DNA of 64,000 nt from Companilactobacillus sp. (GTDB lineage: Bacteria; Bacillota; Bacilli; Lactobacillales; Lactobacillaceae). Positions within the stretch are counted from its first letter, which is position 1. Every line of letters begins with the position of its first letter. The stretch is from contig NZ_JAKVLR010000001.1 of assembly GCF_022484265.1 (NCBI RefSeq), positions 496,001 to 560,000 on the forward strand, given 5' to 3'. The position numbers were made by a program, and so were the translations under genes. Under the pieces are notes generated by a model. It was not told the DNA's origin, did no database searches, and saw nothing but the letters and a program-made list of their open reading frames with translations. Shown piece after piece: positions 36,031-44,699 of this stretch.

Positions 36031-36243
36031 GTGATTTATAAAGTTTTATATCAAGAAACTAAACAAGATAACCCCCGTCGTGAATACACACATTCACTTT
36101 ACATGGATGCAGAATCAAGTATCGATGTACGTGAAGCAGTTGAAAAAAATACAAATTATGATATCGAATTGATTCAAGAGTTAGATGAAGCACATCTTGA
36201 ATACGAACAAAAGAGTCCTAATTTTAAACTAACGGAGTTTTAA
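36031..36243 (+). CDS. rpoY: RNA polymerase epsilon subunit RpoY
   Basis: 70 residues starting at GTG (36031), with AAAAGGAG 7 bases upstream. The frame extends 13 codons further, but without a ribosome site and beyond family length. The IYKVLYQETKQDNPRREYTHSLY N-terminal region is diagnostic in two parts (IYKVLYQE and PRREYTHSLY). Epsilon binds core polymerase in Firmicutes. It ends 3 bases before rnjA, the same pairing as ykzG-rnjA in Bacillus, so co-transcription is near certain. Confidence 0.95.
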   Translation: MIYKVLYQETKQDNPRREYTHSLYMDAESSIDVREAVEKNTNYDIELIQELDEAHLEYEQKSPNFKLTEF

Positions 36244-36246
36244 TTA

Positions 36247-37938
36247 ATGACTCTAAACGTAAAAAATAATGAAGTTTCCGTTTTTGCCATTGGGGGCCTT
36301 GGCGAAATCGGTAAAAACATGTACGGAGTTGAATACCAAGATGAGTTGATCATCATCGATGCTGGTATCAAATTCCCTGAAGATGAACTATTAGGAATTG
36401 ATTATGTCATTTCTGACTACAGTTACCTAGTGGAACATCAAGATAAAATTAAGGGACTTTTCATCACTCATGGTCACGAAGACCACATTGGTGGAATCCC
36501 CTACTTACTACAAAAGTTACCAAACATTCCAGTTTATGCAGGCCCATTAGCATGTGCCTTGATCAAAGGTAAATTGGAAGAACATGGCTTGTTACAATCA
36601 ACAAAGCTAAATGTTTTGAGTGAAGACTCAGTGATCAAATTTCCAAAAACAAGCGTTTCATTCTTCAGAACTACCCACTCTATCCCTGATACGTTAGGTG
36701 TTGCGGTCCATACACCTGAAGGAATCATCGTTGAAACCGGAGATTTCAAATTTGATTTAACACCTGTTGCTGGTTTGCCAGCACCTAATCTTCAAAAAAT
36801 GGCAGCACTTGGACAAGAAGGCGTCTTGCTTTTGATGTCAGATAGTACCAATGCCGAAATTCCAACTTTTTCTAAATCAGAAAGATCAGTTGGTTTGACC
36901 ATTCACCAAATTTTTGAAACGATCCAAGGTCGTATCATCTTTGCTACCTTTGCTTCAAATATTTACCGTGTTTCTCAAGCTGTCGATGCTGCGATCCAAC
37001 AAAACCGTAAGATTGCAGTCTTTGGTCGAAGTATGGAACAAGCAATTGAAAATGGACGTGAACTAGGCTATTTGAATATCCCTGATGAAATGATCATGGA
37101 TCCACATGAGCTTAATCACACTCCAGCAAATGAAACTTTGATCTTGTGTACAGGTTCTCAGGGTGAACCACTTGCAGCTCTTTCCAGAATTGCCAATGGT
37201 ACTCACCGTCAGATCAGTATTCAACCTGGTGATACAGTTATTTTCTCAAGTAACCCTATCCCAGGTAACACGATCAGCGTTAACCATTTGATCAACCAAC
37301 TTTCAGAGGCTGGTGCAGAAGTGATCCATGGTAAAGTTAACAATATCCATGCTTCAGGTCACGGTGGCCAAACTGAACAAGAATTAATGCTCAGATTAAT
37401 GAAGCCTAAATTTTTCATGCCAATTCATGGTGAGTATCGTATGCTCAAGATCCATACTGAATTAGCTCAGCTATGCGGCGTCCCAGAGGATAATACCTTC
37501 ATCATGGAAAATGGTGACGTATTAGCTTTAACTAAAGACACTGCTAGACGAGCTGGTCACTTCCCTGCTGGCGACGTTTACGTCGATGGTAAAGGGGTTG
37601 GCGATATTGGAAACGTTGTTATCCATGACCGCCAATTGCTTTCAGAGGAAGGTATGGTCGTTGTAGTTGCAACTATCGACTACAAGAAACATATCGTCCT
37701 TGCTGGTCCAGATATCTTGTCTCGTGGATTTGTCTACATGCGAGAATCAGGCGAGTTGATCAATCAAGCACAAAAACGTGTCTTCCACTTGATCAAGAAT
37801 TCATTTGACGATGAAGACACTAAAGTTACTGAAGCTCATTTGAAACGTATTATTATTGATGGATTACAAGACTTCTTGTACAAACGTACAGCTAGAAATC
37901 CTGTTATCTTACCAATGTTAATTTCAACTTCAATCTAA
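36247..37938 (+). CDS. rnjA: Ribonuclease J1
   Basis: 563 residues. A 5'-3' exonuclease and endonuclease central to mRNA decay and rRNA maturation. The intact metal motif THGHEDHIGGIPYL is present. Further features are ETGDFKFDLTP with a metal Asp, the beta-CASP region, HASGHGGQTEQ with a conserved His, and the C-terminal GVGDIGNVVIHDRQ domain. Unlike the J2-type copy at 14.2 kb, all catalytic residues are kept. Pairing with rpoY supports rnjA. A terminator follows. Confidence 0.96.
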   Translation: MTLNVKNNEVSVFAIGGLGEIGKNMYGVEYQDELIIIDAGIKFPEDELLGIDYVISDYSYLVEHQDKIKGLFITHGHEDHIGGIPYLLQKLPNIPVYAGPLACALIKGKLEEHGLLQSTKLNVLSEDSVIKFPKTSVSFFRTTHSIPDTLGVAVHTPEGIIVETGDFKFDLTPVAGLPAPNLQKMAALGQEGVLLLMSDSTNAEIPTFSKSERSVGLTIHQIFETIQGRIIFATFASNIYRVSQAVDAAIQQNRKIAVFGRSMEQAIENGRELGYLNIPDEMIMDPHELNHTPANETLILCTGSQGEPLAALSRIANGTHRQISIQPGDTVIFSSNPIPGNTISVNHLINQLSEAGAEVIHGKVNNIHASGHGGQTEQELMLRLMKPKFFMPIHGEYRMLKIHTELAQLCGVPEDNTFIMENGDVLALTKDTARRAGHFPAGDVYVDGKGVGDIGNVVIHDRQLLSEEGMVVVVATIDYKKHIVLAGPDILSRGFVYMRESGELINQAQKRVFHLIKNSFDDEDTKVTEAHLKRIIIDGLQDFLYKRTARNPVILPMLISTSI

Positions 37939-37962
37939 GCAGATCAATTGATCTGCTTTTTT
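37938..37962 (+). terminator. rnjA terminator
   Basis: AGCAGATCAATTGATCTGCT is a perfect palindrome followed by six T residues. Confidence 0.85.
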
Positions 37963-37985
37963 ATGTATAAGGGGTCCTACCACTC

Positions 37986-38951
37986 ATGTCCAAAATCACA
38001 AAATTGGAAGTAATCTTTAACAAACGTGCCGGCAACGGCCAATCAAAAAGCACCTGGAAATTAATTGCAAAATTTCTAGAAAAAAATCAAATACCATTTG
38101 AATTGCATTCAACTAAAAGCGATGGAGATGGTGTCAGAATAGCTAAAGAACTGGCAGATAATTTGAATGACACCGAACGGATATTAGTTATCGGTGGCGA
38201 TGGTACTTTGAATCAATCGCTAAACGGCGTTAAAATCTCTAGTCGACCAGAAACACCCTTAGCGTATATTCCTAGCGGTTCTGGTAATGACTTCAGTCGT
38301 GGCATCAAAATTAAAAAGCAAAAGCCATTGGTCTTGCTGCAAAAAATCTTGGCCATGAATGAACCGGTCATGATCGATGTCGCAAAAGCCACCAATCTCA
38401 AAAACGATAAAACCAAGTACTTTGTCAACAACATAGGTATGGGCTTTGACGCTAGTGCGGTTTATTACACTAACCATTCCAAACGCAAAGATATTTTGAA
38501 TACTTTAAAATTGGGTACGCTCGCCTATGTTTCTAGCTTGATAAAAGTTATTAAACTGCAAAGTGGTTTTCCAATCGATGTGATATACGGCGACAAGAAA
38601 AAACATTTTGAAAATGCCTATATTGTCACAGCAACCAATCATCCCTACTTTGGCGGTGGTATTGCCATTGACCCTAAAGCACAGCCTTTTGATCATCGAC
38701 TCGACCTAGTTGTCGTCAACAAGATTACGGGCAAAACTTTCATCAAATTGTTCACCAAGCTTTTGACTGATGGTTCCCACTTAGATGATGAAAACGTCTG
38801 GTATATTCAAGAACCAGAATTCACTATTCTGGATCATCTTCCCGAACAAGGACAGATGGATGGCGAAGAATTGGGAGAACATGAATTTGAGATTCACTTC
38901 CAATCTACTGAACATGCTTTTTGGCTCCCAATAAATTCTAATGACTACTAA
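37986..38951 (+). CDS. Diacylglycerol kinase-family lipid kinase
   Basis: 321 residues of the DAGK_cat/YegS fold. Motifs are FNKRAGNGQSK near the N-terminus, LVIGGDGTLNQSLNG (the nucleotide-binding GGDGT), and PSGSGNDFSRG, followed by a C-terminal lipid-kinase domain ending in MDGEELGEHEFEI. Such enzymes phosphorylate diacylglycerol or related lipids from lipoteichoic acid turnover. It has no membrane helix, as expected for DgkB. It is separated from rnjA by a terminator and converges with the 13-gene operon. Confidence 0.88.
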   Translation: MSKITKLEVIFNKRAGNGQSKSTWKLIAKFLEKNQIPFELHSTKSDGDGVRIAKELADNLNDTERILVIGGDGTLNQSLNGVKISSRPETPLAYIPSGSGNDFSRGIKIKKQKPLVLLQKILAMNEPVMIDVAKATNLKNDKTKYFVNNIGMGFDASAVYYTNHSKRKDILNTLKLGTLAYVSSLIKVIKLQSGFPIDVIYGDKKKHFENAYIVTATNHPYFGGGIAIDPKAQPFDHRLDLVVVNKITGKTFIKLFTKLLTDGSHLDDENVWYIQEPEFTILDHLPEQGQMDGEELGEHEFEIHFQSTEHAFWLPINSNDY

Positions 38952-38987
38952 AAAAGGTTTGAAAGCCAATGACTTTCAAACCTTTTT
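38949..38987. terminator. Bidirectional terminator between the lipid kinase and the 13-gene operon
   Basis: AAAAAGGTTTGAAAG pairs with CTTTCAAACCTTTTT around a short loop; both strands carry T runs, so it can end both converging units. Confidence 0.92.
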
Positions 38988-38992
38988 GTTTG

Positions 38993-39313
38993 CTATTTTT
39001 CAGAAGTTACCGGACCGTGCCAGTCCAACATCCCACCCAAAACGTTGACCACATCATAACCTTTTGCAGTCAACTTCTTAGTTGATTTTCGTGAATCAAC
39101 GCCTGAATGACAGATGATATAAGTTTTTTCAGCAGTTGGCTGGTAATGACCCTGTTTGATCTGTTTCCAAGGAATATTCGGAACATTTGGAATATGTTCT
39201 TTTTGATATCGTTCAGGAACGCGAACGTCGATAATTTTGATTGACGGATCCTGTTTTAACTTTTGCTCGAGTTCGGTCGTGGTAATGTTATTGATTCGTG
39301 TAAAAATTGACAT
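38993..39313 (-). CDS. Single-domain rhodanese-like sulfurtransferase
   Basis: 106 residues, cytoplasmic. The rhodanese core IKIIDVRVPERYQKEHIPNV and the active loop ICHSGVDSRKS with the persulfide Cys are clear, followed by LTAKGYDVVNVLGGMLDW. The six-residue loop suits thiosulfate- or polysulfide-type sulfur transfer. It is the last gene of a tight thirteen-gene operon that also begins with a rhodanese. The carrier or acceptor of its sulfur (or selenium) is unknown. Confidence 0.9.
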   Translation of the reverse strand: MSIFTRINNITTTELEQKLKQDPSIKIIDVRVPERYQKEHIPNVPNIPWKQIKQGHYQPTAEKTYIICHSGVDSRKSTKKLTAKGYDVVNVLGGMLDWHGPVTSEK

Positions 39314-39325
39314 TTAAGTTTCCCC

Positions 39326-39733
39326 CTAAACATTTCTGAGTGAAAAAATTACGATCAGTTGTAACAATAATGCGATGCTAAAGCTCAGTAAATCATACAA
39401 ATACAGCGGATTAGCAATATTTGCAGGCGTGACCATAAATACGATCAAGATCACTAAAATTATCAACAACCAGAAGTACCTTAAGTATCGGCCTAAATAT
39501 TTGATTTGGATTCGTTGGATCGCCCATCTGATCAAGACGACCAACCCTATCAAGCCGATAATCAAGCTGACCCAAAATGCGATCTTAACTGGATATTCTT
39601 CATTCATAAATAAAATTTGTCTCATGAATCCTAAACGTGTGTTATAGAGGTTGTCCAATTCTGTTGGCAACCAGATAAAAATAATTTCTAATAAAAACAA
39701 AATAATGGTAGTAATTCTCTTTCCCGTACTCAT
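39326..39733 (-). CDS. Small membrane protein of unknown function
   Basis: About 135 residues with four hydrophobic helices (roughly residues 6-22, 50-72, 86-106 and 110-132). I do not recognise the family. AGGGGA before the ATG at 39733 fixes the start. It lies 10 bases after the nucleoside hydrolase gene and 12 before the small rhodanese gene, so it belongs to the operon. Confidence 0.75.
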   Translation of the reverse strand: MSTGKRITTIILFLLEIIFIWLPTELDNLYNTRLGFMRQILFMNEEYPVKIAFWVSLIIGLIGLVVLIRWAIQRIQIKYLGRYLRYFWLLIILVILIVFMVTPANIANPLYLYDLLSFSIALLLQLIVIFSLRNV

Positions 39734-39743
39734 AAGTAGTCCC

Positions 39744-40622
39744 CTATTCAAAATAACTATTCAATCGTTGTAGCAATAACTCATTTAATACTGACATATC
39801 TTTGATCTGATAAACTAAGTTTATTTTATGACCATTTGGAAGATTTGCCAACTTGATCATTCCGTGCTTTAAGTCCTTTGGCGTAGGCTCAATGTAGACA
39901 TCCTTAAAAATAAATTGTTCTGGCTGTAAGAATGCAAATGCTGTTACCCCATCCCAGTTGATAGTGCCATCTAAATTCCACATCTTGATATTTTCGTCAA
40001 ACCAATCATCAAGTACTGACTTCAACCATTTTGCACCAGGATTATCCTTGGTAACCAAGCCGGTATCGATATTTTTTCGAGACAAGATACCGTCTAAAAT
40101 GTACTGTCCACTTACTAAAGTAATATTGGCCTGACTATTTAAAACTGTTTGTGCAGCTTCATTGGAAATTGAAAGGTTTAACTCATCGACAGCAACCCCA
40201 TTGATCATTAACGGTTGAAATATTCCACCCATTATGACAATTTGAGCTGTCTTTTGCAAAAGCCCAGGCTCAAAAAATTCGACTTCCGCCAAATTGTTCT
40301 GGCTACCTGTTGCCAAGATCGTAATTTGTTGAGGATATTTCTTGATAGCTTCGATCATGAATTTGGCAGCGGGCGATGGTTTGCCTAATCTAAATGAAAC
40401 GTTTTTTTCTAGCCCAATAAACGTTGGTATATTTAATTGAAACAACTCAGCCATTTTTTCAGTGCAATGTTCAACTTCCTGGACAGTTCCATTGCCGAAA
40501 GTCAGTGTATTTCCAAGTAGTTCTACTTGAGGTTCTTTAACCAAATACAACAACGTCAATCCATCGTCGACGTCTCTTTGTGGTATTCCGGTCGTATTAT
40601 CGCAATCATAGATCACTTTCAT
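39744..40622 (-). CDS. Nucleoside hydrolase (inosine-uridine preferring family)
   Basis: 292 residues. The family splits the N-glycosidic bond of ribonucleosides, giving free base and ribose, with a bound Ca2+. The metal motif reads DCDNTTGIPQRDVDDGLTLL, a longer variant of the usual DTDPGxDDA that also occurs in actinobacterial members. LATGSQNNLAEV, VIMGGIF and WDGVTAFAFL complete the active site region. It overlaps the DUF2064 gene by one base. In this operon it may act on an unusual nucleoside brought in by the ABC importer, which is inference. Confidence 0.87.
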   Translation of the reverse strand: MKVIYDCDNTTGIPQRDVDDGLTLLYLVKEPQVELLGNTLTFGNGTVQEVEHCTEKMAELFQLNIPTFIGLEKNVSFRLGKPSPAAKFMIEAIKKYPQQITILATGSQNNLAEVEFFEPGLLQKTAQIVIMGGIFQPLMINGVAVDELNLSISNEAAQTVLNSQANITLVSGQYILDGILSRKNIDTGLVTKDNPGAKWLKSVLDDWFDENIKMWNLDGTINWDGVTAFAFLQPEQFIFKDVYIEPTPKDLKHGMIKLANLPNGHKINLVYQIKDMSVLNELLLQRLNSYFE

Positions 40623-41251
40623 TATTCAGCCTCCAAGTATTCTTTAACTTGATCAAAGTCTTTGGAATAATCAACGTCGACCAACGTTTTAGCTACCGCG
40701 AACTTCACGCCAGATCCTTTGATCAAATCTAAGGTGCTGTCATAGACCGAGCTAGTACTCCAACTAATATCGGCCGTTAAATAAGGCTCAGGGTCGAGCT
40801 TATTAGTTCCAAACAAATAGTAACCCCCATCTAATGATGGTCCGATCACTAGCTGACTACTCTCAAGTTGTTCAAAAGCATGCTTGATTATTTCACCATT
40901 GAGTTGGGGGATGTCGCTGCCTGTCAAAACTACTTTTTGAAATCCTAATTTCTGAACTTTTTGGATAGCAATACTCATTTTTGACCCAATAGTTTCACCT
41001 GTTTGTGAAAAAACCTGGATCTGTTCAGGCAACTGGGCTAAAAATTGTTTTTCAGTCGCATGATCTTGAGCATAGTAAGTTAAAAACACCTGACAGTCAT
41101 CATCTATTTGCTCGCTAATATTGATCAACTGAGCAAGCATTCTTTGCTGCAAAGTTGCTGCCTCTTGATCCGAATAATCAGGCATCAATCGAGTTTTAAC
41201 AAATCCTGCTTCAGGTATTTTGGTAAAAATTATATAAGCATTAGGTTTCAT
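40622..41251 (-). CDS. TIGR04282/DUF2064-family glycosyltransferase-like protein
   Basis: About 209 residues with a GT-A/nucleotidyltransferase-like fold. The family signature is visible: FTKIPEAGFVKTRLMP, VVLTGSDIPQLN and IGPSLDGGYYLFG. Proteins of this family are annotated as arsenosugar-associated because they sit beside arsS in cyanobacteria and proteobacteria; their reaction is not established. The start at 41251 gives a four-base overlap with the kinase-like gene; the frame runs 21 codons further without support. Confidence 0.85.
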   Translation of the reverse strand: MKPNAYIIFTKIPEAGFVKTRLMPDYSDQEAATLQQRMLAQLINISEQIDDDCQVFLTYYAQDHATEKQFLAQLPEQIQVFSQTGETIGSKMSIAIQKVQKLGFQKVVLTGSDIPQLNGEIIKHAFEQLESSQLVIGPSLDGGYYLFGTNKLDPEPYLTADISWSTSSVYDSTLDLIKGSGVKFAVAKTLVDVDYSKDFDQVKEYLEAE

Positions 41252-42249
41252 ATTTGAACTCCATATTGTTCTAAGACTGGTTTTGAAAATTTGAATGTCA
41301 AAAATTTCTGGCAACGATGCAATATTTCTTCATTCTGAATTGGCTTTTGATCATAAGTTGCAATCAGCATCCCGCACCATGACAATGCTCTCAACAGTAA
41401 AAATGGCATGTAGAGCGAAATATTATCGACTAGCTGCTTCTTTGAACTTCCGGTCAGGTCAGCATATTCGGTTAAAAAGCCATCAATTTGTTGATCAGAC
41501 AATGTTTCTTCAGTTCGCCAAAGCGTTGTCGTCGGTGACATGAATTGTGTTAAATCTTGGACTGAGTTGCTATATACAGGCTTTTCCCAGTCGATCAAAT
41601 ATCCAAAATCGTCTGTGATCAAAAAATTATTTGAATTAACTTCAGTGTTAACTAAGCACTGGGATTGCTTAGCAAAATATCCATCATCTACATGCTCGAC
41701 GCACCATTTATATAGCCCAGTCAATATTTGTTTAGCATCATCAGTTACTTGCTGAGACCCATGTACAGGTTCCAAAAGCCGTTTAGCTTCGTTAAGACGG
41801 TCGCTACAAATATTATTTTCTTGTTTTAGCAACTGAATTTCTTCAGTGGTTAATTTTAAATTATGAATCGCCGCAAAAATCTTAGCAGCCTCAGAAAGAT
41901 CTTGATGATACACTAACGGTTCTCCTGGGAGGAATTGTTCTATCAAGATATCGTGGTCAAAATATGCTTTCGAATCGTCTAAATACAAAGGCTTAGGTGT
42001 TCGACCACTGGGCTCTAAAATTTTAAGCGCATTGAACTCATAGCGAGCTTGCTTAACGACATTTATTTGTGATCCATAATTGAGTCGAAAAACAAATTTT
42101 TGATCACGTGTATCCGACACCACGAAATTCCGATTATATTCGCCTTGAGCTAGAAACGAAACATCTTTTACCTCAGCCATATTGCACTTTTCTCGCAATG
42201 TTTCATTGGCTAAATAATTTATGATCTGTTGTTTGATATCGTTAGTCAT
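41248..42249 (-). CDS. Kinase-like protein of the APH/choline-kinase fold with altered catalytic loop
   Basis: About 333 residues. An N-lobe with FLAQGEYNRNFVV (nucleotide loop), FVFRLN with the probable ATP-contact Lys replaced by Arg, and FNALKILEPSGRTPKPLY is followed by a helical C-lobe. The catalytic loop, normally HGDxxxxN, reads VNTEVNSNNFLI, so His and Asp are Asn and Glu, while the metal-binding LIDWEKP is kept. It may be a weak kinase, a phosphotransferase of unusual chemistry or a pseudokinase. GGGAG before ATG 42249. It overlaps both neighbouring genes. Confidence 0.82.
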   Translation of the reverse strand: MTNDIKQQIINYLANETLREKCNMAEVKDVSFLAQGEYNRNFVVSDTRDQKFVFRLNYGSQINVVKQARYEFNALKILEPSGRTPKPLYLDDSKAYFDHDILIEQFLPGEPLVYHQDLSEAAKIFAAIHNLKLTTEEIQLLKQENNICSDRLNEAKRLLEPVHGSQQVTDDAKQILTGLYKWCVEHVDDGYFAKQSQCLVNTEVNSNNFLITDDFGYLIDWEKPVYSNSVQDLTQFMSPTTTLWRTEETLSDQQIDGFLTEYADLTGSSKKQLVDNISLYMPFLLLRALSWCGMLIATYDQKPIQNEEILHRCQKFLTFKFSKPVLEQYGVQI

Positions 42250-42919
42250 TTTTTCTCCCATAATAATATTTGATCAGTGTCTTTGGCGAAATTCCCAGGG
42301 CATACGCCAGTTTGTAAACTTGCATCTTCAGAAAAAGTCGCAAATGGCCTTCCTGCTGGTACTTTCTAGAACTAGTGATGATTGTTATTGGCAATTGGGT
42401 GAACTGAAAGCCAAGTTGTTTAAGTCTGCGACTCATTTCATAATCTTCCATCAGTGGCTGTTCGGAAAATCCACCAACTTGTTGATATATTTGAGCACTA
42501 ATGAAGAAGCTTTGATCGCCAAAAACTAATTTTCCAACACTAGCTCGTAAATTCGAACCGAACGACATGATCTTAAAAAATTTGCCTGGATCATCAAATT
42601 GCAACTGACAATAACCTAATTCAGGTGCATGTTTTTTCAGCCAGACGATCGGATCGACCTCAAATTTTGAATCTGCATGCAAAAACCAAAGATATTGCCC
42701 TGAAGCTAGAGCTCCGCCTAAATGCAATTGAATCCCGCGATTAGCGTGCTTGATCGAAAAATAATTGACCCGTTTAGGAATCCACTCAGGATGATCACGC
42801 ACTTGACCATCGACAATAATTATTTCAACATCATCCAAATCGAATTGTGCCAACTGACCAAGTAAGTTTTTTAAGGCTAGGTCATCATAATAAGTCGGTA
42901 TAATTATCGAAAGCCACAT
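42242..42919 (-). CDS. Family 2 glycosyltransferase (TIGR04283-like)
   Basis: 225 residues. The GT-A fold starts with LSIIIPTYYDDLALKNLL, continues with VEIIIVDG and NRGIQLHLGGALASG, and carries LWFLHADSKF as the metal-binding D-x-S/D motif. The FLHAD form is typical of the TIGR04283 group annotated near arsenosugar genes. No membrane domain is present. It directly abuts the ABC ATPase gene and overlaps the kinase-like gene by 8 bases. Donor and acceptor are unknown. Confidence 0.87.
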   Translation of the reverse strand: MWLSIIIPTYYDDLALKNLLGQLAQFDLDDVEIIIVDGQVRDHPEWIPKRVNYFSIKHANRGIQLHLGGALASGQYLWFLHADSKFEVDPIVWLKKHAPELGYCQLQFDDPGKFFKIMSFGSNLRASVGKLVFGDQSFFISAQIYQQVGGFSEQPLMEDYEMSRRLKQLGFQFTQLPITIITSSRKYQQEGHLRLFLKMQVYKLAYALGISPKTLIKYYYGRKND

Positions 42920-43909
42920 TTAAAACACCACCGGTAACTGTTTGAAGTAAAACGAATAATTTTGACCTACTGTCAGATCATCCGTATAAAAATTGAATTC
43001 CAACTCGTGATCATTAACTAAAAGTTTCACTCGACTGCCGTTGCCGATCCAAGAAACTTCTTCCACCATTCCTGAAAAGGCAGGATGATCAGTTGGCTCA
43101 ACTTGCAATAGATTGGAATATGGCAAATACAGTTGATTATTTTCAACTGTTGCGATGGAAATTGGTCCAGAGTATATATCAGAATCAAATGATCGACCTG
43201 AGATTTTTCCTGTAACAAAATTAGCTTGCCCTAAAAATTTTGCAACCGCTAAATTCTTGGGATGTGTCTCTATTTGTTTCGGAGTCGAAATTTGCTCGAT
43301 TTTCCCATCGATCAAAACTGCAATCTGGTTGGATAACAAGTAAGCTTCAGTCTTATAGTGAGTGACAAAAACGATGGTCAAATGAAATTGTTTCTGCAGC
43401 TGTTTCACGAAATTCAACATTTCTAAGCGCAGATTTTCGTCCAAACTAGAAAATGGTTCATCCATCAATAGTAATTTTGGTTTTAAGATCAGTGCTCGAG
43501 CTAAAGCTACACGTTGCTGTTGCCCACCTGACAATTGATCTGGAAATTTATCTTTTAATTCAACGATTCCCATGACAGCCATGATTTCTTCAGCCTCGTG
43601 GTTGATTTGATCCTTTGGTAGTTTTTGTACTCTTAATCCAAAGGTGATGTTTTTCAGCACTGTCAGATGCGGAAATAGCCGAAAGTCCTGAAAGACTAAT
43701 ATACCCTTGGGATTTGTTTGTCCATCTGCAATAAACTGGCCTTTTGTCGGTCGATCAATACAAGCCAAAATATTCAATAAAGTCGTTTTACCACCACCGG
43801 AAGGACCTAAAATGGCCAAAATATTATTTTCAGGAATCTCTAAATTAATATCGGTCAAGATCTGTTGCTGATCTTTGGTTTGATATAAATGCTTCAAATA
43901 GTAGGTCAT
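42920..43909 (-). CDS. ABC transporter ATP-binding protein (YnjD/PotA-like)
   Basis: 329 residues. Walker A is LGPSGGGKTTLL, the Q-loop lies in LVFQDFRLFPH, the signature is LSGGQQQRVALA, Walker B is LLLMDEPFSSLD and the H-loop is VFVTHYKTEA. A C-terminal TOBE-like domain occupies about residues 235-329, as in Fe3+/spermidine/thiamine importers. It is longer than E. coli YnjD, which lacks this tail. One base separates it from the second permease gene. Confidence 0.93.
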   Translation of the reverse strand: MTYYLKHLYQTKDQQQILTDINLEIPENNILAILGPSGGGKTTLLNILACIDRPTKGQFIADGQTNPKGILVFQDFRLFPHLTVLKNITFGLRVQKLPKDQINHEAEEIMAVMGIVELKDKFPDQLSGGQQQRVALARALILKPKLLLMDEPFSSLDENLRLEMLNFVKQLQKQFHLTIVFVTHYKTEAYLLSNQIAVLIDGKIEQISTPKQIETHPKNLAVAKFLGQANFVTGKISGRSFDSDIYSGPISIATVENNQLYLPYSNLLQVEPTDHPAFSGMVEEVSWIGNGSRVKLLVNDHELEFNFYTDDLTVGQNYSFYFKQLPVVF

Positions 43910-43910
43910 T

Positions 43911-44699
43911 TTAGTTCACCTCCTGAGTATTTTTGATCAAAAATTTATCAATCAAATATAGTGGGATCATCGTGACCACAATAAAAGTGATCGCATAAAC
44001 TGCCGCAATCTTATACCTGCCCACTTGCGTAAATGGAAACATCCTCACTGACAGCGTCAAGAATTTTCCGTCGCCAATCAGTAATGTCGATAAATACTGT
44101 GTCATCGAAACAATGTAGGTCATCAAAATTGCCCCTTGTAGGCCTTGATTACTCATCGGTAAAGTCACTTGCAAAAAAGTTTGGAGTCGGCTAGCTCCCA
44201 GATTGCGACTAACTTCAGAAAATTTACTGCCGTAAAGACTCAAATTATCAACAAGCAGCTTGATCGCATAAGGCAGACAGAATAGCGTATGGACGATCAC
44301 AATTCCAATAAAACTACCATTGAGTCCAAATTTGATCATCATAAAATCGATATTAGTAATGATTGCGATACTAGGAATTACCAGTGGCAAATAAACGAGA
44401 ACAGACAATAATTTTTTGGAAACGAATTGATAATTTGCTAGAGCAATTGCAGTTGGATAGGCAATTACAAGCGTCAAGACAATTGTTCCAAATGCCAAAT
44501 AAATGCTATTTAAGAGTGAACTGATCAATTCTTGGTTAGTGAATAACATTTTGAAATAATAGCTTAGATCAATTTTTTGCGGCAACAGGGCTGGATAGAT
44601 CCAGGCTTTGCCGATTGCAAGCAAAACGATGGTCAAAATTGGCAACAAAATAAAGATCATTACCAACAAACTTAGCGTATTAGTCCACCATTTTCTCAT
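43911..44699 (-). CDS. ABC transporter permease 2
   Basis: 262 residues with six membrane helices. The EAA loop that contacts the ATPase reads SEVSRNLGASRLQTFLQVTL near residues 160-180. It overlaps the first permease gene by four bases (ATGA). The two permeases correspond to the two halves of E. coli YnjC, where they are fused, or to the split pairs of Fe3+/thiamine importers. Confidence 0.9.
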   Translation of the reverse strand: MRKWWTNTLSLLVMIFILLPILTIVLLAIGKAWIYPALLPQKIDLSYYFKMLFTNQELISSLLNSIYLAFGTIVLTLVIAYPTAIALANYQFVSKKLLSVLVYLPLVIPSIAIITNIDFMMIKFGLNGSFIGIVIVHTLFCLPYAIKLLVDNLSLYGSKFSEVSRNLGASRLQTFLQVTLPMSNQGLQGAILMTYIVSMTQYLSTLLIGDGKFLTLSVRMFPFTQVGRYKIAAVYAITFIVVTMIPLYLIDKFLIKNTQEVN

